NCBI GenBank assembly: GCA_947643165.1
Contig: CANRVB010000010.1
Coordinates: 24,296-88,295, forward strand
Origin: an uncultured Porphyromonadaceae bacterium
GTDB taxonomy: Bacteria; Bacteroidota; Bacteroidia; Bacteroidales; Muribaculaceae
DNA length: 64,000 bases
Direction: 5' to 3'
Of this stretch, positions 37,447 through 47,334 are shown in pieces (positions within the stretch are counted from its first letter, which is position 1; each line of letters opens with the position of its first letter). Position numbers and translations under genes: made by a program. The notes beneath the pieces were generated by a model. That model was not told the DNA's origin. It did no database searches and saw nothing but the letters and a program-made list of their open reading frames with translations.

Positions 37447-39792
37447 ATGAGTCTCCGACTTATCTCCATTCTTATCTCTTTACTTATTATTGTCACGGTC
37501 TCAGCCCGTGACCTTATCACTATTTCCGGTCGTGTAACCACTATCGACGGTTCGCCGGTCGAGGCCGCAATTGTAAGGCTCGATTCCACGGATACTCTCA
37601 GCCGCACTGATTCTATCGGACGTTATTCCATAAGAGTACCGGCAGGACAAGTCTCTCTATCGGTCTCTATGACAGGCTTCAATCCAATAAGCCGTACATT
37701 CACCCTCTTCTCCTCGTCAACGGTCAACTTTCAGCTGGCCCCCGTCAACGCTCTCTCCGAAGTCACAGCCTATGGTAAGACCAAGCTACGTCAGCTGCGC
37801 GAAAGCGAATTTTCGGTCAATTCAGTCGACGTGGCAGCGGCAGTCAATACAACAGCGACATTATCCGATCTTGTCGGACGCACGGCCGGAGTCAGGATAC
37901 GCACAACAGGTGGTCTCGGATCTGATTTCGATGTCACTCTAAATGGTCTCACCGGCAGCGCAATCCGTTACTTCATTGACGGCATACCCATGGAGTCGCG
38001 CGGATCCGACGTGTCCCTCGATAACCTACCGCTCAATCAGATAGAGCGTATCGATATCTATAAAGGTGTTGTTCCCGCTTTTCTCGGCACTGACGCAATG
38101 GGGGGAGCCATCAATATTATCACACGCGCACAGAAGCGACGCTATATCGACGCTTCAGTCAGCGCAGGATCTTTCCATACATTCAAGGCCGACTTCGCGG
38201 CCCAGACAGTCGAGCCAAACACAGGGCTGATCATTCGCCCGACTTTCAATTACGGCTATTCAAAGAACGACTACATGATGAGAAACGTCGAAGTCTGGGA
38301 TAAGGATGCCGACAGATACATCACTACCGACCGACGGCGATTTCACGATGACTACCGCTCCATAATGGGGCAGATTGAAGCAGGTTTCGAAAACAAGTCC
38401 TGGGCCCGCAGCCTGTTCATCTCGGCCTCTTACACTGATCTTGACAAGGAGATTCAGACAGGGTCGGTACAGGCTATAGTCTATGGTACTCCACGTCGTC
38501 TAAGTCATGCCTGGAGCCTCGGTGCACGATATGTAAAGGACAATCTGTTTCTCCGTGGTCTGACACTCAATCTGAGCCTTTCACACACATGGGATCGCTC
38601 GCAGACAGTGGATACAGTATACCGCAAATACGACTGGAACGGCAACTGGATCCCAACACAACGCAACGAGATCACCGGTGGAACCCGATCAATACGCCAT
38701 TACCTCCGCCCGCTCACTGTTGTCCGCGCTAATCTCAACTACCGGTTCGCCGACATACATGTGCTTGACATGAATTACTCCCTCAACCGCACAGGAAACA
38801 AGCGCTATGATGACCTCGACCCTGAATACGATCCAGCCAAAGATATTCTCGGTAAACATATAATAGGACTCTCTTACTCACATTCTCTCCTCGATGAGCG
38901 ACTCCAAAACACCATTTTCGGAAAATCATACATCGAACAGCTACGCATCGTACAGCTCTCCGACAAGTGGAGCGACAATGCCCGTGAGTCATCGACAAAG
39001 ACGTTCTGGGGCTACGGAATCGGATCGCGATACAACATCATCGATCCATTACAGGTAAAGTTTTCGTTTGAACATTCTGTACGTCTGCCACTTTCACGCG
39101 AGATGCTCGGCAACGGAACCACAGTCTCCGCCAACCTCTCTCTCAAACCCGAAAACTCCGACAATCTCAACCTCGGAATTTTCGGCAATCTACGTCTTGG
39201 CAATAATCATTCCTTCTACTATGAAATCGCAGGTTACCTGCGACACGTCAAGGATATGATACATCTTGTCACCAACGAAAACACCGGACTCTCTGTCTAC
39301 GGCAACATCTCCAGCGTCAATGTCAGGGGCATCGAAGGAGAACTCGGCTACCACTTTGCCGACAAGTTGCACCTCACAACCAATTGGAGCTACTCCGTCA
39401 GCCGCGACATGAACGCCCGACGCTCCGATGGGAAACCTTCGGTCACCTACAAAAACCGTATTCCCAACCGCCCGTGGTTATATGGGAACACCGAACTGAC
39501 CTATCTACATCATGGACTGATCATGCCACACGACAAAGTCCGTGCTGGCTACGTATATCAATACGTCCACTGGTTCTACCTCACTTGGGAAGGCTACGGT
39601 AGCCTCTCATCCAAATCTAAGATCCCGACACAAAACCAGCAGAACATCTACATCACCTACTCCTGGCTTGATGAACGTTATAATGCGACTCTTGAAGTCG
39701 ACAACATCTTTGACCGAATCCTCTACGACAACTACAAGCTACAGAAGCCCGGACGATCAATCATGGCCAAATTCCGCATTTTCCTTCAGTGA
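37447..39792 (+). CDS. TonB-dependent receptor (BtuB-like, by riboswitch control)
   Basis: Start trimmed to MSLRLISILISLLIIVTVSARDLITISGRVTTIDGSPVEAAIV; plug domain RTAGVRIRTTGGLGSDFDVTLNGLTGSAIRYFIDGIPMESRG; barrel ending ...IMAKFRIFLQ. Confidence 0.88.
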   Translation: MSLRLISILISLLIIVTVSARDLITISGRVTTIDGSPVEAAIVRLDSTDTLSRTDSIGRYSIRVPAGQVSLSVSMTGFNPISRTFTLFSSSTVNFQLAPVNALSEVTAYGKTKLRQLRESEFSVNSVDVAAAVNTTATLSDLVGRTAGVRIRTTGGLGSDFDVTLNGLTGSAIRYFIDGIPMESRGSDVSLDNLPLNQIERIDIYKGVVPAFLGTDAMGGAINIITRAQKRRYIDASVSAGSFHTFKADFAAQTVEPNTGLIIRPTFNYGYSKNDYMMRNVEVWDKDADRYITTDRRRFHDDYRSIMGQIEAGFENKSWARSLFISASYTDLDKEIQTGSVQAIVYGTPRRLSHAWSLGARYVKDNLFLRGLTLNLSLSHTWDRSQTVDTVYRKYDWNGNWIPTQRNEITGGTRSIRHYLRPLTVVRANLNYRFADIHVLDMNYSLNRTGNKRYDDLDPEYDPAKDILGKHIIGLSYSHSLLDERLQNTIFGKSYIEQLRIVQLSDKWSDNARESSTKTFWGYGIGSRYNIIDPLQVKFSFEHSVRLPLSREMLGNGTTVSANLSLKPENSDNLNLGIFGNLRLGNNHSFYYEIAGYLRHVKDMIHLVTNENTGLSVYGNISSVNVRGIEGELGYHFADKLHLTTNWSYSVSRDMNARRSDGKPSVTYKNRIPNRPWLYGNTELTYLHHGLIMPHDKVRAGYVYQYVHWFYLTWEGYGSLSSKSKIPTQNQQNIYITYSWLDERYNATLEVDNIFDRILYDNYKLQKPGRSIMAKFRIFLQ

Positions 39793-39814
39793 TCTGATCA
39801 ACAGATAATCAAAA

Positions 39815-39836
39815 TAACTATAACTATAACTATAAC
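39815..39836 (+). repeat. Short tandem repeat (TAACTA)3.7 between TonB receptor and DUF4374 gene
   Basis: TAACTATAACTATAACTATAAC read directly. Confidence 0.9.
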
Positions 39837-39844
39837 CAATTCCT

Positions 39845-41140
39845 ATGAGACACTTTAAATTATCCTGGATGATGCTGGCTATCGCAGCCATATCGTTCAC
39901 ATCCTGCTCAAGCGATGACGAACCCGACAGTGACATCGGAGGCGAAAACATCAAAGACGTCCACTTCGATGTATGGGTGACTGCAGGCACGAGCAATGGA
40001 ACCGCCTATCTCGTCAAGAACGTCAACTCCCTGGAAGATCCGCAGACAATCACATTTGACAATTCCGGCTGTGATATCACAGGTAAGCTCGACCAGGAGA
40101 TCATCGTCAAGGGTAAATATTACTATGAAGTACCGCCTACGGGCGATTGCTTCGGCAAATATCAGATCACCAATACCGGTCTGGTAACAATAGCCCGACG
40201 CCCGTTCGAGAAAAATACATACCGCGCATACCGCTACTGTCACGCCTGGATTGACGACAATACTCTCGTCATAATGAGCTCGGATGGCGATAAGAAAAAA
40301 GCCCTCTGGACAAAACTCGATGCAGCCAACATGACCATCATCGAAGAGGGTGAATTCAACTTCACAGAACTCAGCGGCATCTCCGCCCTCACCACATCAG
40401 GACTCCTCGGATATCGTGAGAGCGATGGCAAACTCATCTACTTCTACGCCCGGTCAGCCTTTGCATTCGACGGATTCTACGCCGCTTTCATCGATGCAAA
40501 GACCATGACCGTAGACAAGATAGCCCATATGGAGAAAGACGTAGTTATGGCCGGCACATCCTATGGTGAGCTTCTTCAGCATAAAATGGCCTTTGACAAC
40601 AACGACAATCTCTATATCGCGGCCAACTTCCATATTGACAGCTTCTCAAGCACAACCCAGCAGTATGGACGCATCTTCCGCATCAACCGTGGCGAAATGG
40701 ACTTCGATCCGTCATATGAAGGTTTCAAGACCGACCCATCAGGAGTTGCTGACCGTGGCAAGATCCTCACCATCGACTACATGGGTATGGGATCACTCGT
40801 TCTGTGCATTCAAGATCCCGAACACTGTGGGGTAGTCATTGATCCTAACGACAAAAACCACGGATGGGGCAACAACTATAACGTCTACTATTGTATGCTC
40901 GACATCAACAGTGACATATCAACCGAGTTCCTCTACGACGGTAAGCACCTGCCATATTCGCAAGGTACTTTCGCACAGCGCTCATTCGTGCTCAATGGCA
41001 AAGTCTACATCGGGACTAATCCGGCCAACTCAGAGCCTACAATCTATGTCTACGACATCCGTTCGCGCACGATGAACATGGGAGCAAAAATTCAAGAAGG
41101 CTTCGGTTTCGACCGCATAACCTACGTCCAGGGCAATTGA
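39845..41140 (+). CDS. DUF4374 family surface lipoprotein
   Basis: Lipobox FTSCSSDDEPDSD (acidic residues after Cys as in surface-export signals); DUF4374-like, e.g. GTSNGTAYLVKNVNSLEDPQTI. Confidence 0.8.
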   Translation: MRHFKLSWMMLAIAAISFTSCSSDDEPDSDIGGENIKDVHFDVWVTAGTSNGTAYLVKNVNSLEDPQTITFDNSGCDITGKLDQEIIVKGKYYYEVPPTGDCFGKYQITNTGLVTIARRPFEKNTYRAYRYCHAWIDDNTLVIMSSDGDKKKALWTKLDAANMTIIEEGEFNFTELSGISALTTSGLLGYRESDGKLIYFYARSAFAFDGFYAAFIDAKTMTVDKIAHMEKDVVMAGTSYGELLQHKMAFDNNDNLYIAANFHIDSFSSTTQQYGRIFRINRGEMDFDPSYEGFKTDPSGVADRGKILTIDYMGMGSLVLCIQDPEHCGVVIDPNDKNHGWGNNYNVYYCMLDINSDISTEFLYDGKHLPYSQGTFAQRSFVLNGKVYIGTNPANSEPTIYVYDIRSRTMNMGAKIQEGFGFDRITYVQGN

Positions 41141-41195
41141 TCCTGACCATATACTGAATCAATCATCTATCCAGTCAGCCACATTCCGTTCAGCC

Positions 41196-42653
41196 ATGAA
41201 TAAAGCAGTCCGCACCCTCTTCTCCCTGCATCGAATCACCGGAACAATTATCGCACTGTTTTTCCTCATGTGGTTCTTTACAGGACTCGTGCTCATATAT
41301 CACTCTTTCCCGCGTCTCTCCAGTGCTGCGACATACAGTCATATGTCAGCGCTCCCGCAGACCATAAACATGCCCGACACGCTGCCACAACAACTCAAAT
41401 CGTTGAGCATACGCAGCTTCCAGGGGCAGACTGTCCTGCAATGGAAAGCCGGAAAGAGCACAGTCACCATTACCGACAACAATGAGTCCCTGCGCCCTGT
41501 AACATTTCAGACTGTCCGTGATGTGGCCGCAGATTGGATAGATGCACCCATCGCTAAGGTAGATACCCTATATGACCGCGACCAGTGGATTATGTATTCA
41601 CGGTATGAACGCGATATGCCTATCTACAAATTTTACTTCGATGATCCAGATCAACACCAGCTCTACATAGCATCCCGCACGGCGACGCCACTCCAGCTTA
41701 CCGACCGCACTCAGCGGTTCTGGTCATGGATAGGTGCCATACCACATAAATTCTACTTCCCATTCATGCGTCGAGATGTCGACAAATGGAAAATCTGGCT
41801 CGCACTCGGAGGGTCACTCTGTCTCATTGCCTCACTGTCCGGTCTGATCGTGGCTCTCTACCTGTGGATACGCAACCGGCTCCACACCAGCAGATGGTAC
41901 AACCCATTCAAAACGCGACTTCTACGCCTTCACTTCACCTTCGGGCTTGTTTTCGCCATACCCCTGATAGCATGGAGCATCAGCGGCATCATGTCGATGC
42001 AGAAAGTTCCGACATGGATTGTCCCCATAGAGGGGGAGCGCTATGTCAGCCAGCGCGATATGTGGGGCGGCGGCATGCTCCCTCTCAGCCAATACAGGCT
42101 ATCTTATGCTACCCTCCGTCAGGCATATCCCGAACTTAAGCAGATCGACTACACACGACGTGGATCCATACCGGTATATGACATCATTGTCGGCGACACA
42201 ACCCTTATGATAGACGCCTCAACCGATACAGTCAGACCACTCTTCATTCCTCCGGCCGACATCTTTGCCGGATTGCGCAACATACATGGCGACGATGCCC
42301 CCATTCATGTAACCCTACAGAATCACTACGACAGCCAATATTTCTCAATATCCGGCCGTGCAGAGTTGCCCGTCTACAAGGCCACCGTCGACAACCCAGA
42401 TGGTTCTCTATACTATATTGATCCTCGCGACGGACATATTACCTACCTCAATCACAACAAGATCCTACGGCGCTACCTATTTAGCGGAATCCACTATCTC
42501 AACCTTTCCTGCTTTACCGGACATCCGTTGTTATGGAAAGTGTGTATGTGGATAATATGTTTGGCGGGTATAGTATTCTGCTTCACATCGGCTTGGTTGG
42601 GTGTGAAGTACATACGCCGCAAACTGAAATTAAGATGTCCGCATGACTGCTGA
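41196..42653 (+). CDS. PepSY-associated TM (PepSY_TM) domain protein
   Basis: LFSLHRITGTIIALFFLMWFFTGLVLIYHSFPR ... IPHKFYFPFMR ... RLHFTFGLVFAIPLIAWSISGI ... FSGIHYLNLSCF; TM-associated histidines. Confidence 0.85.
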   Translation: MNKAVRTLFSLHRITGTIIALFFLMWFFTGLVLIYHSFPRLSSAATYSHMSALPQTINMPDTLPQQLKSLSIRSFQGQTVLQWKAGKSTVTITDNNESLRPVTFQTVRDVAADWIDAPIAKVDTLYDRDQWIMYSRYERDMPIYKFYFDDPDQHQLYIASRTATPLQLTDRTQRFWSWIGAIPHKFYFPFMRRDVDKWKIWLALGGSLCLIASLSGLIVALYLWIRNRLHTSRWYNPFKTRLLRLHFTFGLVFAIPLIAWSISGIMSMQKVPTWIVPIEGERYVSQRDMWGGGMLPLSQYRLSYATLRQAYPELKQIDYTRRGSIPVYDIIVGDTTLMIDASTDTVRPLFIPPADIFAGLRNIHGDDAPIHVTLQNHYDSQYFSISGRAELPVYKATVDNPDGSLYYIDPRDGHITYLNHNKILRRYLFSGIHYLNLSCFTGHPLLWKVCMWIICLAGIVFCFTSAWLGVKYIRRKLKLRCPHDC

Positions 42654-42777
42654 ATCTACTGTAAAGATTCGGTCCGCCGCCGCATATCCAATTCAGGCAA
42701 CCGATCGGCTTTATTCATATAATTCTCTCATCGAGTGTATGAACTTTGAGAATAGTGGGTAAAAAATCGGCCAAAAA

Positions 42778-42809
42778 TTTGTTCGGTTGAAAAACTTGAC
42801 TTATCTTTG
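42778..42809 (+). promoter_or_regulatory. Promoter of tRNA-Ala: -33 TTTG (42778-42781), -7 TATCTTTG (42802-42809)
   Basis: 20-bp spacing, 15 bp upstream of tRNA. Confidence 0.65.
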
Positions 42810-42824
42810 CATCATCAATCGAAC

Positions 42825-42898
42825 GGGGTATTAGCTCATCTGGCTAGAGCGCGACACTGGCAGTGTCGAGGTGAGCGGTTCGAGTCCGCTATACTCCA
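42825..42898 (+). tRNA. tRNA-Ala (anticodon GGC)
   Basis: GGGGTAT/ATACTCC acceptor, anticodon loop CTGGCAG, T-loop TTCGAGT; A discriminator. Confidence 0.9.
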
Positions 42899-42903
42899 CA
42901 TTG

Positions 42904-42942
42904 AGCCGGGCCGGAATCATTTTCCGGCCCGGCTTTGTTTTA
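42904..42942 (+). terminator. Intrinsic terminator after tRNA-Ala
   Basis: AGCCGGGCCGGAA-tcat-TTCCGGCCCGGCT then TTGTTTT. Confidence 0.8.
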
Positions 42943-43404
42943 CCACTCATCATCAATGTTGCCCGACTCCGGGTCAACATATCCGTTATCCCAGTCTTCA
43001 TCCTGGGGATAATACTGTCCGCACTCATCGTCAGCGTCATACTCATCATCATCCCACTCATCCGACATGGTGTCCAGCCGGTCCTGTAGCCCATCGATCA
43101 TATCCTGGAGATCACCGCAGTCATCCCACAAGACGTCGCTGCTGTCCAGGCGTTCCTGGAGATCTTCAATTGCATCCTGTAATTCATCAAAGTCAGATTC
43201 ATCACAAGAGTCAAGACGGTCCTGAAGGTCATCCAGACGGCTACGGAGTTCCTCCATTTCCGATTCCAGCTCATAGGTCTCCTCATCGGCAACCGCTTGG
43301 GCGAGCGACGTAATGGTATCAGGCCGATTCTTGCCCCGTCCGGAAAGTTTGTCCCATACTAAGCTAAATGTCACATATCCGCCGAGTGAATTCCAAAAAG
43401 ACAT
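42940..43404 (-). CDS. Acidic coiled-coil hypothetical protein
   Basis: 154 aa, repeated DDLQDRLDS-type heptads and a D/E-rich tail; ATG start. Confidence 0.65.
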   Translation of the reverse strand: MSFWNSLGGYVTFSLVWDKLSGRGKNRPDTITSLAQAVADEETYELESEMEELRSRLDDLQDRLDSCDESDFDELQDAIEDLQERLDSSDVLWDDCGDLQDMIDGLQDRLDTMSDEWDDDEYDADDECGQYYPQDEDWDNGYVDPESGNIDDEW

Positions 43405-43525
43405 AATCAGATCATTTTAAACTGTTTCGCGGGGACCCACTATGGTTCCCGCTGCAAAATTAGCATCAGCTTGGGCAACAACTCTGCACATTCAGGTTAA
43501 ACAATGTTCATTTCCAACGGAACGC

Positions 43526-43573
43526 ATAAAAACAACCGGTCCGCGGACTCTTGAAACGAGGACCGCGGACCGG
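43526..43573 (-). terminator. Intrinsic terminator after GH2 gene
   Basis: CCGGTCCGCGG...CCGCGGACCGG; U-tract on minus strand. Confidence 0.7.
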
Positions 43574-43597
43574 CTTGCTTTGTGTTATGACGGTGTG

Positions 43598-45706
43598 TTA
43601 CCAGCTACCGTGCTCTTTCTTGTATTCTTTGAAATCGGCGGCACGGTCACAATCACCATTGTAGTTCCATGTTATGGTGTCGGTATATTGCTTTCCATCG
43701 GCACCAGCCGTAGCGAGCAACACGTTCTTGCCATCGTCAAGACGTACATTGTCGAATATGTAGTGAACGTCAGTATTGCCACGTCGTGGGGTGCCCAGAT
43801 CCCGGCCGTTCAGTGTCACGTGGGGTGTACCTACGTTGGAGTATACGGTGACTGAGGTTTCCCTGCGCTCGCGCTTGTCGTTGCGGCGCTGTGTCAGGTA
43901 TACTACCGGATCCTTGCTCCAGTTGGCTTTGTACCAGAAGTATGAGTCCTTCTTCGTCTTTCTGTCGAAGGTCATCATGCCCTTCATGTTGCGGGCTTCG
44001 ACGCTTCCGCGTCGCGATGTCGGCACGGCGAAGTCGAACATATTCCATAGATACGAGGCTACTATCTGCGGATGCTTGGCTATTACAGGCCAGTGGGTCT
44101 CGTGCGTTTTGGTCTGGAAGGTCTCCGGATAGAACGGACTTGTCCAGTCAAGGGCGTCGCCCAGGAGCTCTGTCTGATGTGCTATGTTTGCGTCTGCGCC
44201 ATATTCGCTCAGTATCAGCGGACACCACGGATATTCGCGCTCTATCCTTTCGATCCAGGGCTCTATATCCTGTAGCTTGCGCTCATACCAGCCGAAGTAG
44301 CGGTTCATGCCCTGGATATCGGCATTTCCGTTCACAGGATGCTCTACCGTGCCATAACCGTTCACCGAGACAGTATATCTGTCAGGATCCTCTGTCTTGC
44401 ACAGGTCGTGGATGCTCTGTGTGAGCGCGGCGGTGTAGCCATGAGGGTGATACACCTCATTGTGGATGCCCCACACATAGATCGACGGATGATTGAAGCT
44501 CTGACGGATAAGCTCGCGCATCTGCTGGTGGGCGTTATCCCATTCCTGACCGGTCACACTGTTGACAAACGGTATCTCGGCCCAGATCACCAGGCCCAGA
44601 CTGTCGCAGCGGGAGTAGATGTAATCCGATTGCTGATAGTGGGCGAAACGTACGGTTGGCGCGCCGATATCCATGATCTGGTCCAGATCGAAATCATGCT
44701 CCTTGTTGGTCAACGCGCTTCCCAGACCCCACCAGTCCTGATGTCGGGTCACACCATACATCGGATACTTTTTGCCGTTAAGATAGAATCCGTCACCGGC
44801 CACGATCTCATACTTTCTGAGACCCAGCGGCTGGACGATCTCATCCACCTGCCGGCCATCCTTATACAGGCGCGACACCACCTTGTAGAGATACGGATCC
44901 TCGCGGCCTTGCCACAGATGGGGCTTGTTGATCCTGAACGTCGAGGTGTACGACTGTATGCTCTGCGGTGAGAGCGAGAATGTGCGGCTGTCAGTCTTCA
45001 CCAGACGGCCGTTCATATCATATACCGAATTTTCAAGACGCATCGAAGCCGGCTGTTTCATGTCATTGCCGACCTTGACCTTTACTGCGACATCGGCCGA
45101 CTTGCTGGACACATCCTTCTGGGTAATGTACACGCCCGGCGAGGCGTAGTCGTTGACAACTATCGCACATGGATCTGTAGCCACCAGCCATACCGGACGG
45201 TAAATACCTCCGTAGACGCCGAACAGCACGTGGTTGACCGGAATGACATCCGGACGCGCGGCATTGTTGGCCTTCACTATTATCTCATTCTCCTCGCCAT
45301 ACTTCAGCTGTTTGCCTATCTCGCATGCAAAAGCCGAATACGCACCCTTGTGAGTGCCGGCAAGATAACCGTTGACATATACCTCCGCACATGCTCCTAC
45401 GCCCTCAAAGCGTAGAAATACGCGCTTGTCCTTCAGTTTGGGGTCGGGAGTGAAGCGCTTGCGGTAGTAGGCATCGCCGGCATAGAACGATGATGCCTTT
45501 TTCTGCATGTCGTCAGCGTTCCATGTATGTGGAACCGTCACCGCTTCCCAGTCAGAGTTGATTTTCTGAGAGCTTTTCAATGCATCGGCAGGAAAAGGAC
45601 CCTTTTTGAACTCCCATCCGTCGCAGAACGAAGTGACCTCGCGTGCTGTTCCAGCTAAGGCGACAAAAAAGAGGCAAAATAAAAAATTTAGAATACGGAT
45701 CTTCAT
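43598..45706 (-). CDS. GH2 family glycosidase (beta-galactosidase-like)
   Basis: GH2 sugar-binding, Ig-like and TIM domains: VTVPHTWNADDMQ; YGVTRHQDWWGLGSALTNKEHDFDLDQIMDIGAPTVRFAHYQQSDYIY; WGIHNEVYHPHG; PLILSEYGAD. Confidence 0.9.
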   Translation of the reverse strand: MKIRILNFLFCLFFVALAGTAREVTSFCDGWEFKKGPFPADALKSSQKINSDWEAVTVPHTWNADDMQKKASSFYAGDAYYRKRFTPDPKLKDKRVFLRFEGVGACAEVYVNGYLAGTHKGAYSAFACEIGKQLKYGEENEIIVKANNAARPDVIPVNHVLFGVYGGIYRPVWLVATDPCAIVVNDYASPGVYITQKDVSSKSADVAVKVKVGNDMKQPASMRLENSVYDMNGRLVKTDSRTFSLSPQSIQSYTSTFRINKPHLWQGREDPYLYKVVSRLYKDGRQVDEIVQPLGLRKYEIVAGDGFYLNGKKYPMYGVTRHQDWWGLGSALTNKEHDFDLDQIMDIGAPTVRFAHYQQSDYIYSRCDSLGLVIWAEIPFVNSVTGQEWDNAHQQMRELIRQSFNHPSIYVWGIHNEVYHPHGYTAALTQSIHDLCKTEDPDRYTVSVNGYGTVEHPVNGNADIQGMNRYFGWYERKLQDIEPWIERIEREYPWCPLILSEYGADANIAHQTELLGDALDWTSPFYPETFQTKTHETHWPVIAKHPQIVASYLWNMFDFAVPTSRRGSVEARNMKGMMTFDRKTKKDSYFWYKANWSKDPVVYLTQRRNDKRERRETSVTVYSNVGTPHVTLNGRDLGTPRRGNTDVHYIFDNVRLDDGKNVLLATAGADGKQYTDTITWNYNGDCDRAADFKEYKKEHGSW

Positions 45707-45791
45707 ATTTGATGTCGATTTGTTTTATTGCATGGCCGGCGGCAGTCACAACCGACTGCGCCGGCATAGCCTCTCGATCCTGAAGTGATGA

Positions 45792-47237
45792 TCAGGTTAA
45801 TGCGTCACGGTAACGGTCGGTCTCGTTAGCCGAATCCTCTACCTGGAGTTTTATGACAAACGGACCTTCGGGAGTCTTGGTAGGCACATCCACGTTATAC
45901 TCGTTGCGTGCTGTCTCTGTCACAGGGGTCTCCTTGCCGCCGAGAACGGTAGCCTTTACAACCTTCACACCCTTGGGAGTCTGAACTGTCAGGTGACGTG
46001 AGTAAGGCACATTGAAAACGGCCATATATACGTCGCCGTTCTTGCTGCGGGTGTAGTAGCCCCACGGCTGCTTCTGCCATCCGGCATAGTCGCAGCCATA
46101 GATGCATTCGCCGTTCTGCTTCATCCATTTGCCCACCTGTTCGGCCATATCCTTTTCCTCCTTGCGGAAGTCGCCGTCGGCTTGCGGTCCGAAGTTCACG
46201 ACCATGTTGCCGCCCATCGATACGGCATGGACAATGCGCTCGAGCACCTCGATCGGGGTCTTTACATAGCTCAGCGACCAGTCTTTGTGATATCCCCACT
46301 GATTCTCGGGGATAGTCATGCACGCTTCCCAGTCCCAGCGGGTTACCTTCAGGTCCTTTACGGGATCTGGAAGACGGCGCTCGTAGCCCGACTCATAGTC
46401 ACCCATCAGGTGGCCGTTGCTGTCGAAGTGACGTTTGCCATTGTCATCGGCACGCAGGCGGCTGTTTATGGTCACGCCCGGTACGAGCTCCTTAAGCATT
46501 TTTTCGGCATGTGCTGTCCACCATCCGTTTTTCTTGAGACTCGCGTCCCAGGTTCCGTCAAACCAGAAATCTTTCACTGTCGGATAGCGTGTGGCGAGTT
46601 CGCGGAGCTGGTTGTCGGTGAATTCCAGGAATCGGTCGAAGGCTATCTTGTCCTCTTCCGACTTTATGTCGTAGCGGTAGTCGGGATTGCTCCAGTCCAT
46701 CACCGAGAAGTAGAAATGCACATCGATACCCTCGTCGTTGAACGCCTTTACCATCTCTCCGAGAAGATCCTTCTTGTAGGGGGTGTTGGCTACGGTATAT
46801 TCGGTATACTTGCTGGGCCACAGGCAGAATCCTTCATGATGTTTGGTTGTGATCTTCACATATTTCACACCCATCTGCTTTGCCATGCGGGCCCACGACT
46901 TGGCATCGAATTTGGTAGGATTCCACTGATCCATCAGAGCGAGCCATTCATTGGCGGGAACTTTTGCCCACGACTTCAGCCACTCTGCGGCTCCGCTGTA
47001 CATCTTGCCGTTCCACTCACCGCCGGGAATAGCATAGAGACCCCAGTGGATGAATGCGCCCAGACGGTTGTCGCGGAAGCGCTGCATATCGGTATCCTGA
47101 CGTTTGCCAAGACGTTCTGCGCCATACTTCAGCGGTATTTCCATCTCTGCGGGGAGGGGAGCCGGTTGCTTCATCTGGGCAACAGCACTTCCGCTGAGCA
47201 TAACTCCGAGTATGACACCGAGTATAGATTTTATCAT
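45792..47237 (-). CDS. GH29 alpha-L-fucosidase
   Basis: DNRLGAFIHWGLYAIPGGEWNGK; VKYVKITTKHHEGFCLWPSKYTEYTVANTPYKKDLLGEMVKAFNDEGIDVHFYFSVMDW; KDFWFDGTWD. Confidence 0.93.
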   Translation of the reverse strand: MIKSILGVILGVMLSGSAVAQMKQPAPLPAEMEIPLKYGAERLGKRQDTDMQRFRDNRLGAFIHWGLYAIPGGEWNGKMYSGAAEWLKSWAKVPANEWLALMDQWNPTKFDAKSWARMAKQMGVKYVKITTKHHEGFCLWPSKYTEYTVANTPYKKDLLGEMVKAFNDEGIDVHFYFSVMDWSNPDYRYDIKSEEDKIAFDRFLEFTDNQLRELATRYPTVKDFWFDGTWDASLKKNGWWTAHAEKMLKELVPGVTINSRLRADDNGKRHFDSNGHLMGDYESGYERRLPDPVKDLKVTRWDWEACMTIPENQWGYHKDWSLSYVKTPIEVLERIVHAVSMGGNMVVNFGPQADGDFRKEEKDMAEQVGKWMKQNGECIYGCDYAGWQKQPWGYYTRSKNGDVYMAVFNVPYSRHLTVQTPKGVKVVKATVLGGKETPVTETARNEYNVDVPTKTPEGPFVIKLQVEDSANETDRYRDALT

Positions 47238-47298
47238 GTTGATTGTTTTGTGATTGATTACAAAGATAGATATATTTTTTCAGTCGATTGTAAATAAG

Positions 47299-47328
47299 AT
47301 CAGAGTGGTGCCGTGGCACCACTCTGAT
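47299..47328 (-). terminator. Palindromic terminator between SusE-position gene and GH29
   Basis: ATCAGAGTGGTGCC-GT-GGCACCACTCTGAT. Confidence 0.6.
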
Positions 47329-47334
47329 ACTCAC

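Noticed and set aside
46182-47297. 371-aa plus-strand ORF
   Set aside because: Antisense to the GH29 fucosidase, which has clear motifs.
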